64,000 nucleotides of DNA from Pomphorhynchus laevis (GCA_012934845.2 WNNJ02002660.1:1-64000); one strand, 5' to 3'; shown: positions 25,870 through 39,800, counted from the first letter of the stretch. The notes: generated by a model from the sequence alone, not told the origin. Numbers and translations are program-made.

Positions 25870-25950
25870 TTCATTTAAAAAGAGATTTATTTTACGTGGC
25901 AAATGCGTGCCGGCGCACGCTTACATGACCATAACAACAAACGAATCTAA
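25870..25950 (-). mobile_element. L2-like LINE tail only, copy F
   Basis: About 70 bases matching the last part of the L2-like copies (AGATTTATTTTACGTGGCAA, stem-loop GCGTGCCGGCGCACGC, CTTACATGACCA). An extreme 5' truncation. Confidence 0.75.
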
Positions 25951-28900
25951 ATCATTTGTCATTGTTGTTGTTTATTGTTCATAAATGTTTTTTTGAGAAA
26001 AAAAGCTGACGAAAATAAGTAAATTAAGCATGTCGGAGCGTTCAAAGAACTTAAGGAAAACTAATTTTCCTATCAATGCAATAAATGAGGTTAGTAGAGA
26101 TTTTGCTTCTCTTGAATATATTCCGGAGAAAGAACTCCCCCGATACCAAAATTATCCAACCTGGTGATTATCCAACTTTTGGTGCCTCTGGAAAGGCAGA
26201 ACATATTCAATGTTTTTATAAGAGGCTATGCCGATCGATTTTAAAAAGGATATTATTCAATGCTATTAAATATTATGAATCTGAGATCAAAATCTAATCC
26301 TGCACTCCTGATTTGGCCATGTCGTACGTCGACTACTTTAAAAAGAGCATTCTGAACAAGGTATAATTGCTTCCAAACCAATCTTGGCAACAATAAAGAT
26401 AAATACTATGCCAACATTCATTTCAGAAGAAGATATATCAGCCCTAGAAAGTGATTACAAAATCTCTAACGTTCGCTTTATAAAAGGGATATAAGGCTTC
26501 CCCATTCCCGTGGCGTTCTGCAATGCCCCGGTGGATGAAGCTCTAAAACTGTCGATTTCGACATGCAATCATTTTATGCGGTATAATTTGAGATTTTCAA
26601 TCATCGAAACTGACTCACTAACGTACCCTCACTGCAACAATTGTCATCAATGGGGGCATTGGTCTGCTGGCTGTTCTCTACCCCATAAGTGCGGCGTATG
26701 AGGTACAACTGCTATACATCCTGAGAAGTGTAAAGGTAAGCCATTTTGCACAAACTGCGGTGGTAATCATCCCGCATTGTCTAAAAAGTGTAAAATCTTT
26801 AAGGCATACCAAAAGAGACACAGGTGTGTGACAACAAAACCGACTAGCTTCGTGGAAGCTGTCTCGTCTAACAAGAAAGACGACAGGATGCTGGATACGG
26901 AAATTCTGAAACTTCTTGAAATGCAGCACCAGGCATCAATGATCCACCTTGAAAAATTGGTACAAAAATTGGTGGATCAATTAGCTGAATCGTTCCGTTC
27001 TCCTCTTTCTGGGAAGACCAACAATATTAAGAAGCCACCAAAATCTAAGAAATGAAACGGGTCAGCGTTGAGCATAGCCGCTCTGAAGCTTGCTCGGAAG
27101 GATTCGATCTGGGCTATGGCTAACGAGAGAAATGAGGATATCGCCCGTAGGCAAGCGACTCCATTTGTCGTGACGGAAGCAGTAAAGGCAACCTTTCCTC
27201 CTCTAGTTGCGACTAGGTGGAGGGCGTCCCACTTCGGTAACACTTACGCAATGGGAAGTAATCAAGGGCCTTTTTCACTGAATATCCTTCAGTGGGATTC
27301 GGGAGGTGCTTCCGCCCTTAGCCTTCTATCTGGTAGAGATGCAGATGTTATAGTCCTTCAGGAGACGCGGTCTATCCGTCTCCCTCAGGATATCGCTCGA
27401 TTTATCCCTAAGCACATCTACACCCACTTTACTCCTTACATAACCCCCTCACTCCTCTTCATCTCAAGGTCTTTTAACCCTAGTAAAAAGCTCATTAAGA
27501 TCATCCCTCATATTAAACTACTCTTGTCCAGCCCTATCTTGTTTAGCTATATCACTTTGTAAGAACGGTAAGCGTATTAGCATAGCCAATGTCTATATTC
27601 GGCCAGAAGAAATCACAAGAACCGTGACCTCTTGGATCGAATATTGGGGAGCGGTTATGACATGTTACTTGGTGACTTCAACGACAGAACTGGTCGTTGG
27701 ATTAACGCAGCACTTCACAGAGCAAGGATCGACTATCTTATTCATAAATCACTGTCCCCCACCTTTCATTGCTCTACAACAAATTCTCTCCTCGACATAT
27801 TACTGCTACATAGGATGTAGTTGTTGAAACCCTTTTGCATTGAGTAGTCGCGTCAAAAACAGACCACCTCTCATGACCTAATTCGCTGGCGGTTAGAGGA
27901 CGATACGTTGCTTAGAAGAAGGTTTCACTTTGACCCTATTAGAGTGGCCTTTTTTCAGGCAGCTATCCAACTCTTCCTTAGAATTGGAATTGAAAGTTTG
28001 ATCGAATTTAATTCCTACCTCTCATCGCAAGCTACCGCGATCCTTTCGACTACCTATAAAGGTCGAATATACAATTCTAATCCAACAAAGCTCAAGGCCC
28101 TAGCTTAAATGTTACACCTTCCCAATCTCTCTGTTTCTGCCAGACAGATCCTCTTGAATGAATACTGGAGCTCTAGATATAGACTCCAGCTGAGCAGGGA
28201 TAGGGCAAGCATTGCTCACATAAACCCTTTTCAGGCTTCCTTCTGGGAGATATTTAAGAAGGAGACGCTTGTCTGCTGGAAGGATAGATCCTTGGTTTGG
28301 ATTGGTAGCATAGGCCTTGACAAAGTTTTAGAGGAGTCACTTTCCTTACATAATTATGGAGCCACTCAATCTCCCCAACCAATCCCGCCTTGGTGTGACT
28401 TCAGGAGTAGGGACTTATCTGTTACAGATATCCTTAACTCCTGGGGACCACTCCCGGACACCTCAAAATCCCACGCGCCACTCTCCACACGTGTCCTTCA
28501 GCTTCTGACATACAGTCAGAGAAAGGAGGTCGCCATCACAATGCTATTAGCCTCCCCGTCCGACATAGCGGACATCAACATCAGCCGTCGAGTTTTTTTT
28601 ACCTAAAACGAGATTAATCACTTGTCCTAAAGATCTGCGGCCCATCTCGATTCAAAACACCCTCATATGCATCTACAAGAAAGCGCTTGCGCGTAGAATC
28701 CGCGTTTATTTATGTAGGCGTAATTTGATACAACCGAGTTTTCATGAGTGCGCTCTGTCCATTCAGCAATTGGTGAAGTGCATTAGTTTTGTCAGGATAT
28801 TAGTCATCAGCTTGCTGTAACTGTTTTTCTTGATTTTTCAGCTGAATTTGACTTGATCTCCATTCCCTTCGTTATCTCCTCTCTCAGGTCCCTCGGGTTG

Positions 28901-31900
28901 CCTGCAAAAATTGTTAACAGGGTGGAGATATTGCTGTACACCAAGCGGTTCTACTATGAAGACGACCCTGATGCGCGTCAGTTCTACCCTATTACGGGTG
29001 TACCTCAAGGATCCCCACTTTCTCCTATCTTATATCTTGCCTCATCCATTGTACTATTCAAGAATTTTAAACGTGATCAACATCTAGTGCAGTGTTTCTC
29101 AACCTTTTTTCAATCATCGGCCACTTTTAAACATTTTTGTTTTTTTTAAATATCTCGCACCTTGACAGAAAACTGTTTTTAATTTTATATAAATCTTAAT
29201 ATTCATGTAATAATAACAGTAGATATATGGATGTTAAAAACATAATATGTAGATCTGTATTATAAAGTTACAAGCCTCAGTTAGATTATCGATGAATAAT
29301 AAATAAACCGAATTTGAAAAAATATATAAATAAAGAAATTTAATGTGGTCCTTGGTTTTGATGTTTTTTTTACTATTTCCTCAATTTTAGGCTCAAAGTT
29401 TGTAAGCTTCATTCTCACGTCACCTCTCGAACATATGTCTATTCTATTTCTTTCTTTAGTTATTATTTTATTTACTGTACTAAAACCACATTCCACTAAA
29501 TAAGAAGACGGAAAACACAGCAAAATATTGGTCATTTCAGTTCAAATCGTAGGATATAAAAACTTCGCCGACGGTGTCATCCATAATCCAAATTGTCCGT
29601 CCTTTTAATATTTGTATTTCAATTCTTCATTGCATTGAAGATCGACAAGTTCTTAAATGTTTTCAACACTTTTGATATCACAGCCAAAGGGGTCAATCAT
29701 CCATGGCTTAATACGCAAAGAAAATAAATCCGAAAACCTACTAAGAAATTCATGTTTTAGCGTAGACTATTATTCAGAATAATTGAATAAGTCTTGATCA
29801 GAAAGAAAAGACTCTACGTTTTTCATCTCTGCATATTTTTAAAGTTTCTCTTCAATAAGTTGTTCTTAAAAACTTCTGTTCTCTGTAAAGGCCTTCATAG
29901 TACGCTTACAGTCGATCAGAGTAACAAGTTTTCCTTGCAATTTCAGCGATATTTCATTAAGCTTTCTGAAAATAAATGCCATAAAGTTTATATTGTTTTT
30001 CTGGGCATTCAGTTCGTCTCTTCTATCGAATTCCTTTTCTTCTTCCAGGAAAGAAATAATTGTGTCAAATAAGCAAACAAATCTTGTAAGGCAATTACCT
30101 TTAGATAACCATCGTATTTCAGTGTAGAGAAGTAATCTGTTGTATTGCTCATGATTGTCTTTACAGAAAATCTGAAACAATCTGTCACACTTTGGATTTG
30201 TCTCTATCTTGTTTATTACTTGGATGGCAAGCCTTAAAGAAGAATGAAGAATAGGACTTATGTTCTTTTGCTGCCAAGTTGTGACGATGTATAATATAGT
30301 GGATAGTTAATATTGTTGGACAAATGTTCTTTAAAAATGAAATAAACCCCTAATGTCTTCCAATCATAGCAGGGGCTCCGTCAGTAGCACATGATATCAA
30401 ATTTTCAAATGGTATGTTTTTCTTCGAACCAAGATTCAACAACTTCGAATATTGATGCTCCTGTTGTGTCTGTTTTTAAATACTTCATAAATAACATTTC
30501 TTCGTGTATTTGAAAATCGTCATCAATAAAGCGGACATGTGACATCAGCAGGGATCTACTATCGCTAACAGTTGATTCGTCAATTTGAATAGAAAACTTT
30601 CTAGTTTTTCAATTAGCTATCCTTTACATCGTCAGCCATTTCATCTATTCTTTTTCAAATCGAATCGTTGCTTAATGGAATTGTATTAATAATTGTTTCG
30701 GTATCTTTTTTTTTAAAACTTTTGAGAAGAATCTCAAATGCGGGTTTTAATAGTGTTTCAGCAACGGAATGCGAGTTACACGTTTTAGAGATTAGTGCAG
30801 CAAATTCATAGGAAGAAATCAGTCCTTTTGAACTTTCAATTATTTGTTTTTTAAACATACCAGTAAGAGTTTGACGTTTTTCAAAAATTTATTTTTCTTT
30901 TTGAAAATACTCAATTCCTTTATCTAATTTTTCAGCATGGATTCTTTTCTGGTGTTCGAGGAGCCTTGAAGGTTTCATAGCTTCATTAGAGAACGGTTTG
31001 CGACATAAAAGATAGAATGGAATATCTTTCTCATAGGGACTTTTGATGAATCCAAAAGCTAAATACTCTGCACTGTATTCGCGCCATATTTTTTCTTCTG
31101 TCATATTAAGGGATAATTTTTATAAAAAAACTAGAAAGAAATATATAAACTGTAATAAAAATCAATGTGGTGCCAAAAATCATTTTTACAATGCAATTAA
31201 TAACAAATTCGACTTTTTTTTATTAAAAAAACGACTAACCATTTAAAAGTTAAAGTTTCCTGCATGTGAACATTAAAATCTTGTGTAGATTTAAAAATAA
31301 ATGTTTAAGAAATAGATTCAAACTTTTACATAAAAAAATTTATAAGATTTTTCTTCTATGTTTTTACCAATTTTTACAAACAAAATCGCCCACCTGGAAA
31401 ATATTTTCGCCTACTGGTGGGCGATATCGCCCAGGTTGAGAACCCCTGATCTAGTGGTATATGCTGATGATACCACAGCCTTGTTCTCTAGACACAGGTA
31501 CAAAGATGTAATCTCTGACATCAGCCGTTTTTTAAGATTAAAAGATTAGTTGTTCCCATCCAATCTTATTTTAAACTCCTTTAAATCGCAAGTGGTAGTC
31601 TTTCATGACGTTTCTGCCACTAAAAAGAAACTCAAGAGACTAGCACTCTCTGCACTCTTTTCTATTTTGCAGCATCAACCACTTCCCATCTTCACGAGTC
31701 GAGTAAAATATCTGGGGTTCACCGTTACGGTGAATTGGTCGGCGAAAGCTGACCTGGTTCGACTTAAACGTATCCTAAAGAAAGCTAGGTGGGCTCTGAA
31801 AGGGCCCAGCATCTGTCATTGAATTGGATTACCCAAGTGCGCCTCTGGGGTACTTGCGCTATCTTGGGATGAATCTTCTCACGAGGACGTCCCCCAGAAC

Positions 31901-32180
31901 AAAGACTAAGGTTTCTCAAGCTCCTCATCTCGATATTACCAATCATAGTCCGCCTTGACTGGACTCTTAGGTGTGTGAGAGACCCCGAATGGTTCAGTCA
32001 GAAGGCGACGCGCTGGTGCGCCCGAGGGGCTTAGATCCCTCTGGACCTGAGGTCGTAAAGATAAGTTGAAGATTTCAAAATACACGTCGTGAACGGCTTA
32101 TATTTAAAGTTGTCTTTTGCATGTTTTTGTTCCTTAAAGTTTTTATCGTTTTTATAGTTATTAATAAAACCCTTATTTAT
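25951..32180 (+). mobile_element. R1/I-type LINE, split by a hAT transposon
   Basis: ORF1 starts at 26031 (MSERSKNLRKTN) and has two CCHC knuckles (CNNCHQWGHWSAGC, CTNCGGNHPALSKKC) at 26630-26800. EN from 27260: FSLNILQWDSGGASAL, DADVIVLQETRSI, LLGDFNDRTGRW. A linker frame (28109-28606) precedes RT: DLRPISIQNTLICIYKKAL, ITGVPQGSPLSPILYLA. After the hAT (29090-31448) RT resumes with VVYADDTTALFSR and then VKYLGFTV. The 3' region (31820-32180) ends with AATAAAACCC and TTTA-rich sequence. Many stops. The clade call (R1, I or relative) is uncertain because of decay. Confidence 0.75.
29090..31448 (-). mobile_element. hAT DNA transposon (ZBED/SCAND3-like transposase)
   Basis: Terminal inverted repeats CAGTGTTTCTCAACC (left) and, read inward from the right, CAGGGGTTCTCAACC. 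Both sides are flanked by the 8-bp duplication ATCTAGTG (29082-29089 and 31449-31456), as hAT elements make. Minus strand transposase pieces: BED-type zinc finger start 30889-31104 (EYLAFGFIKS...CRKPFSNEAMKPSRLLEHQK), 30655-30858 (SYEFAALISKTCNSHSVAE), 29866-30180 (YNRLLLYTEIRWLSKGNCL), and the dimerisation end 29281-29535 (SSYLVECGFSTVNKIITKER). Several stops and frame changes: non-autonomous now. 2359 bp. Confidence 0.95.
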
Positions 32181-33218
32181 TTATATATTTTTTTATTGCC
32201 ATACATCTTTTTTCATTATTAATTATTTTTATTTAAAATATAACAATTTATTTACGATTAAAATTAAAAATATCTTCGTCTATACAGTAGCTGAATCATT
32301 TCTAAAACAATGTATGTTAATACATTGTGCTCTAGTCCATATAATCATGTACCAGTTGTCAATAATTATTAATAATTAATTAATCTTATATTATTTATTA
32401 TTGAGGCAATATTAACCAATTTTAAATTAGTTAATTATTTTTTACTTGTATTGTGTATCTGATTCTGTTAGTGATCAGCGAAATGCTTCAGAGTTGTCTA
32501 AATACATTGTTGTTTTTTCTCTACAATTAGTATTTTTCAAATCGCAAATTTTCTCAAGGATTTTATGACTTTCTTTTCTGAGCAGGTAATTGGAGTGGTA
32601 GTTTTTTATTCTTGTTATCATCATATGTCTATCGCCATGCAGTCAATACTTATTACTTACTAACGACGTGCAATTTTTTACGTTCACAGACAAAAAAAGC
32701 TTTTATCCGCTTTCAACTGATGACTCAAATGTTAAAAGTTAAAGCCTGACCTGCAGCATTGCAGAAGAGGGCACTAAGTTAAATGTGGAGATCGTTTAAA
32801 TGTTGTTTATTGCCATAAATCATTAAGAACAAAATCGCTACATAGCCGAGTATACCGAGCCAAATGCTCTACAGAACCGAGTGTTCTGCTAGACGCCGTC
32901 ATTATTACGTAATAAACTTGTGAACACAAAATGCTGGTGTAAGATGCTGACTTGTGAACACGCTGTTTGATTCCTCATTTTGAAATTGTAATTGCATTCT
33001 TAAATAAAAGTTAAGAATGCATTTTTGCTTACCTATAGCTTACGAAAACGTTGTTAATCTTTACTACCAATTAGTTTTAAACGAATATTTTGTTTTCGAA
33101 ACGATTATCACCTACTCGTTGGCATACATATTATAATTTCTATATATTTCTAAATTTGAAGATATGATTAACTAAATCGTAGAGAACATCGCTTTGCTAT
33201 ACTTTTTTGCAAACAGAA
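32181..33218. other. Gene-free interval upstream of SYNJ
   Basis: AT-rich, no supported gene. It must hold the SYNJ promoter if exon 1 is right, but I see no confident core promoter motif. Confidence 0.4.
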
Positions 33219-33369
33219 ATGGTTTTCAGAGTCAAGAAAATCTTAGCTGATGGTTCGAAGCTTATCGACAACAGTAGTAGCAGTAGCGTTTCTGACAAAG
33301 CCCTCCGAATCGGTAGCTGTAATCTCTGCACTACATATCAACATCAAAATTTCACTGTATTTGAGCTAA
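33219..33369 (+). CDS. SYNJ: SYNJ candidate exon 1 (start codon)
   Basis: ATG in a good context (purine at -3, G at +4) opens 50 codons beginning [12 protein letters not shown], with a run of five serines and ending NFTVFEL. Donor gtacgt. It ends in phase 1, which is what exon 2 needs. Family similarity at this end of the SAC domain is weak, so another 5' exon could replace it; the intron to exon 2 would be 4 kb. Confidence 0.45.
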
Positions 33370-36300
33370 GTACGTATTGATAATACAATTTCAAATGGTA
33401 ATTGATTTTATTTTTTCGTTGACAATTTTAGAATCGTGATTTCCTTTTATCATTTACTGTCGAATAAAATTTCATACTTCTTAAAATTCAGAATTATAGT
33501 AAATCTTAAAATTAAGATATTCACATATTTGAATTTATATATAGTGCAATATACGTAGACTGACGTCAGCAGTTAACTGACGTGACTGCTGTTTGTCGAT
33601 GTTATTAGTTGCCGATGAAAATTCGGAATTAATTTTTTTAATTTAAAAATTCATTGATTGTTTTTTTCTTTAAAAATGCATTTTATAAAAAAAAGATTTA
33701 TTTTAACGTGGCAAATGCGTGCCAGCGCACGCTTACATGACCACAACAAAACAAAACTGTAAATCAGGTGTCGAGAAGGTGTGAACGGAGGAGGTGTTTG
33801 AATGTGATAAAGGAGGGGGCGCGGCGGACGTCGAGAGGGAGTTGATTCCAGGCGAGTGAGGCGGCGACGAGGACGGATCGGAGACCGTAGTTGTTGGAGT
33901 AATTAGGAACGTGGAGTAAGAGGGTGTGACAGGAACGAAGCGATAGCGAGGTGGGGCGAGTATCGTCTAAGAAAGGAAGGTTGATGAACGATGGGGAGCC
34001 GACAGCGATGAGACGAAAGGTAACGAGAAGGCGGAGTTTGATGCGGATGTGGATGGTGGGCCAGGAGAGTTGGGCAAAATATGTGGATGTGTGGTCGAAG
34101 CGACGGAGACGAAAGAGCACTCGGACGGCGGAGTTTATTATGTGTTGTACGGTAAAGTCTTAATATAAAGTCTTAAAGTTCATAAAGTCTTTAACGTTTT
34201 TATAGTAAAGTACATTCTCTTTCGGGGTATTGGAATTGTTGTAAAGTGTCAAGGTGTCATAGTGTTTTCCATTTTGGAATACCTGGATATTGTAGTTCTC
34301 TCTTTCGATTATTTGCTGATCTAATATTCTGAAATGTATTGTTTACTTTTATGGTCAGCTGACAGACAATTTCATTTTCTCGTATTTAAGGTTATTATGT
34401 TTATGTCGAACTATTGAATTGGACCCTGATTTTAGTTGTGCGTTTTCGTATTTACAAAAGATCAAAGGTCACGTAACAAATAAAATCAAAATTCTTAATT
34501 TAATTTGAATTCAAAAAAGTTAATCTAAAAATAAACTCTACGTTAATTTCAGTTATTCATACACGGTTAACAGGTTGTACATCTTTCTGATGTTGCTATT
34601 GGCAGCTATCGAAATAAATAAATTAGTGTTTTGATTTATCCTGTTCCAAAATTTCAAATGTTTCTGCCATTATAGAAAATATGATAAAAATATAGTTTTT
34701 ATTGTCTGACTTCCACACCCACTTACCTAAACAATGTGATATAGAAGAGTTTTCTTCTACTATTTTAATTCATGAAATACACAAGCATTTAATATATACA
34801 AGATTTTAAATGAAAACTTATATTTTCACCGTGTTATTTTTAAACTATTTCATATAAATATTTTCTTTTGTGACTTAGTGCATATAGTTGACATATATGT
34901 TCTACAATGTATACAGCACAATTGAAATAGATTGAATTGTCAACTTAGATAACGCGAAAACTATTAAATTATAAGTGTTTTTACTTGAACTTTGTTATTT
35001 TGAACGCTGCTATGCTTTGCCAATTATTGATAGACACGATGTTTTCAGCAATACTAATATTTCTAATAAGCATTTTATGCAAAAGTTCCGAACTAAATGC
35101 ACGTGTTTCTTTGTAATTAATAGAACGAACACATGCTTTTCGTTAAATATCAATGATAATTGTATAGTGTATCTAAAACAATGCAAACATGAACTCCAGT
35201 ATAAAGGAAAATGCATCAAATTTAAAGACTAAATTACGGCAATCATGTATAATATTAAATAATAGTTAAATTATATTTCATAACCGTATAAGATTTTATA
35301 TATTTAAATATTTTAAATGTTTACACAGTTTTGTTTAAATTAATATTGTAAAAAACTAAAAATACCAGCTTATATTGGAATAATATTACCTCGCGTTGTC
35401 ATATTTCATGAATGCTAATATTTAAGAAAAAGATTGCAAATTATTTATTTTATAACGTATTATTGATAAGTTGATTTAAAATTAAAAAACTATTAGAACA
35501 AGAAGATTTTAGATTCAAACGTTCAATTTTGTGTAACATTTGGGATTAAATGACGTGGTACAAGGAATTGGCAGAAGTAGTGTATCTAATACAATGTACA
35601 TGTGGATTGCAATATATAGGAAAAACATATCAAATGTTAATAACTAGGTTTAGGCAACACATATATAATATAATATACAGCATAATAGTCAAACTATATT
35701 TCATAAACATATGAGATTAACAGGACATGATAATAAAAACTGTAAATTATTTATTTTAGAACATATTATCGAAGAAAACATTTCAACATTAAATCAAAAA
35801 CTATTAGAAAAATAAGATTTTTGGATTAAAACGCTTAATTCCATGTGCCCATTAGGATTGAATGACGTGGTACAAGAAATGGACAGAAGTAGTATAATAC
35901 ATAATAAACAATTATATTATAATAATCCGGTTAAACGCAAACCAAGAAGTCACGGTGATAAAAGGAATTGGAAAAATAGAGTTAAAATTATTAAAAAAGA
36001 TATGTATATGTATGAACAATCAGAAATATTAAAACAACTTTTATGATATAATAAGCTAAAGTGCCTATATTTTGAAATAAGAAGTTTGTTTGTCTAAAGA
36101 AATAATTTGCAATAGATTAAGGATTAATTTACGACTTTGATAAGTTTAATTGTATTATTGACAGATATTACGATATAAAATATTACAGTAAGGCTATCAA
36201 TGTTAATGATAAAACTATACGGCATAAACCTTCATATATATAATATATATTATATATTATATATATTAATATATATTTATATATATTAGAAAAAACAGTT

Positions 36301-36666
36301 TATATCGTATTTTAAGAATAAATTCTCTAAACCTAATGCTATTATTTCTTTACATTTTCTATTGCTTAAAAATCGGCATATATCATAAATATAGGCCGAT
36401 TTTTAAGCAATAGAAAATGTAAAGAAATAATATATTTAGGTTTAAAGAATTTATTCTTAAAATACGATATAAACTGTTTTATCTAATTAGATCGAAATAT
36501 TTTTAATTTTAATAAAACTTTGTAAGTTATGTACCGATAATATCAAAAAATGCTAGCAGCAGAATGCGAATGCAAAACTTAATTTTGATTAAGTGAATAT
36601 ATATAGAAGTGACATGGTGACTGAAAGTCGTGAATCGAAGTCCAGTCTATCAAGCAACACCATTTA

Positions 36667-36722
<56 letters not shown>

Positions 36723-36822
36723 TTTCAAATCAATTTTTTACTTGCTTGATTTGAAAATCTATTAATATTTTGAAAGAATTGTCATCACGACAATCTCGAG
36801 CAACGCCGATTTGACTAATCCT

Positions 36823-36880
<58 letters not shown>

Positions 36881-39800
36881 TGACCGTGATCTAGGAATAA
36901 CGAAACATGATGAATTAAGAAAAAATGTTATCAAAATATATGAAGAATATTTCTTATGAAAATTCTATAAGTAGATAAATTATGTAATAATTTTTACATA
37001 ATTATCTTCTTTAGTTTTGTAATTTTCATATTGTTATATATGAGGTTTTGGCTCTTGAAATATCAGAAATAAATATTTTGAATTAATTTTCTTAAATTCC
37101 CTTGTTTCCTACTCTTTGAATATAATTTCTATTTATAGTCAATTTTTCCAAATACATTAATAAAATGTACTGTGAGAATTTAATAACGATAGAAACAATG
37201 TGTCGATAAGCATAAAAATCAATGCATTTTGAAGTGTTATTGATTACTCTTTTTAATATTTATTATTTTTTCATAAAAGTTTGATTTTTAATATTTAAAC
37301 ATATCATTTTAATAAAATTTGTTATAAATGACTATTTATGTAAACATTTAATATTTCCAATATAGTTATATACCTTCTGATTTTTGTAGAATCCGTTTTA
37401 ATTTGTCGTTTAGATTCTTCTGATATTTTTGAAGGAAGTTGTGCTTACTTAAGTGAAGGCTATTCATTTCTCGGAGTCTTAGGATTGCCTCAAAAATGTA
37501 AAACTGCTTCTCTTTTTTGAAATGCTATTTTTCTTCGACGTACATTGTTAAGGGGAAAAAACCGATGTAATATATTTTTACATTGTACTTGACACTGATC
37601 GAACTCATATTGGCCTGCTACGTGGATACGATATTTTTCGTATAAATGAAGTAATTCTTATTCCTGTAGATGAATTGCTTAACTCTAGTGATGATGTTAT
37701 AAATGAAGTAAGGTATGTAGTTTACTTTCAACTATCTTTTCTTGATATTTATTCCACACTTGTTTTTTTTCATTTATTTCCTATACAAATGATTGTGATG
37801 CAGCATTGCCTAAGAGCTGCTTTAAGATAGTGTGTTATCTTCCCATATTTACTTTGGTTCGATATCTCACATTTGCAAACAGTTTAACGTCATACATCAC
37901 ATACCAAAGCGGCTATACGACCTCGTAAATATATTTTATGTTTAATTTATATTTAACAAATATAAATTCAAAGGCTTGTCATAAGCATAACCATAGAAGA
38001 AAATTTTAATTATTTATTTCAATAAATAAGGAATAAAATTCGCTTTCTTGAAATTTGTGGAATATTTTTTATGTTGGAAGAGAACATTTCATATTGCCGT
38101 CGTTATCTGCAAACATTGAAGGAAAGCTGAAACAAAGTCATTTCATCACCTTCGTAATTTCATCTGCTCACATATGTGTAACTGCAATGTATGTCCACTA
38201 TTATAAATAATTTATATTATTTTTTGAGTATTTTTATCCTACATATCAGTTTTCCAGTATTAAAAATGTTATTTACGCGTAAATTAATTTTTACGTAACA
38301 TGGATAAATTTCTTTAAGAATCGTTTTTTTAAGATTGCAATATTAATTTATTATCAAAACTAATTTATTTAAGTCAAAATAAAATCAATTTTGACATATT
38401 TTTATTCGTTTAATCAATTTATTAATTTATTTTTGGTTTTCAAAACGTTTTGCTATTAGCGATATGTTTAAAAACAATTAGTCTAATTTTATTAATCATA
38501 AATTTATTTCAGCTAGGCTTGTTAATTATTCGTTGTTAATTGAGTTTTATTTTTCTTAGAAAATTTCTTGGTTCTGGTTGTATTTTCTACTCAAAACCAA
38601 ATTGCTTTTCTCAATCTTTCAAAGATTTTGATCTAACCCAAAATACTCAAGATATGTACAATGTTAACGGATCACAGAAAGATTTCTTTTGGTTGGTAAA
38701 TTCTACTTGTTTTTTTTATAATTTCCTATTTAATGTTGTGTTTGTAATTTTATTTATAACAGACCGCTAAGCCGCTGGTAATTTTTTAAATTCGTTCTTG
38801 TATACCAGTACTGTCCGTTAAATGAATGGGTCGACGTCTTAATAAATTATCCAAAGCGTAAATTAACAGCTGTATTTTTTACAATTTTTAGGTGCACCAA
38901 AAACTTTTATGATAATTTGTTTAAGAATTGCTAATGTCTATTCTTGATTGTGAAGGATTAAAAATTACAAATTAAATTTTATCGATAACAGGATCTGACT
39001 GTACAAGACAATGGAAAATTAAAGCCTAGCTTAGATTTAAGCTTAGCTTTAAATCTAGGATTAGCTAAGATTTGATTTAAATTTTATCTGAATCAACATC
39101 AACTAAGCTTATATTAAACCCGAAGTTTTCTTTAAGCCTAAAGTATATCATCTTACTTCGTTTCGGTGTTCGATCGTTTTACTTAAACCGTTTAAAGTTT
39201 TAATAAGAAACACTTACTTATTGTATGGTTTTATCTCAATTGCTATATGACAATTATCTTCTTTACTAAATATTAAATGTTTAAAGATACCTTTTGTAAT
39301 TTTTCGGAAACAATTACTGTTTCTATAACGTCATTTCATTTGCCACATAAAAATAGCCTTGGCACTTAAATTTTCTTTTTCCTTAATTTATAGTTATATA
39401 GGCACATTTTAATTTTATTTTTTTATAATTAACTGCTTGTTGTATCATATATATTTATCATTAAGACTACCGAAGTTTGTAATTTGTTATGTAAAACTCT
39501 TGTCTTTTTAGTTTATCGCATACATCACCGTTTATTTCGAAACTACTTCTACTATTTAATAAGGGAAAATTAATTATCCAAAAAATCATTTAAATTATTT
39601 ATCTTATAGCAATTGTTCAATGCATATCATTTAAAATGTTTGCTAACTCTAATCGCTGAATATTCTTTCACGTGTTACCAATTCGCTTTAGTTATTCATA
39701 GACGTTATCATGTATTTTTGTAATTATACACGTTTCGTAATATATTTAGGAATAGGAGTTGGTGTATACCGCTAACTAGGTCAAATATTGACGTCAACAA

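Noticed and set aside
34975-35232. A possible host zinc-finger gene (Cys-rich 85-codon frame)
   Set aside because: The second, better copy 300 bases on shows it is a GIY-YIG remnant.
38815-38880. Alternative SYNJ exon reading [15 protein letters not shown]
   Set aside because: It partly mimics the family, but the exon at 39750-39884 matches better ([13 protein letters not shown]) and keeps the splice phase; including both would duplicate the segment.
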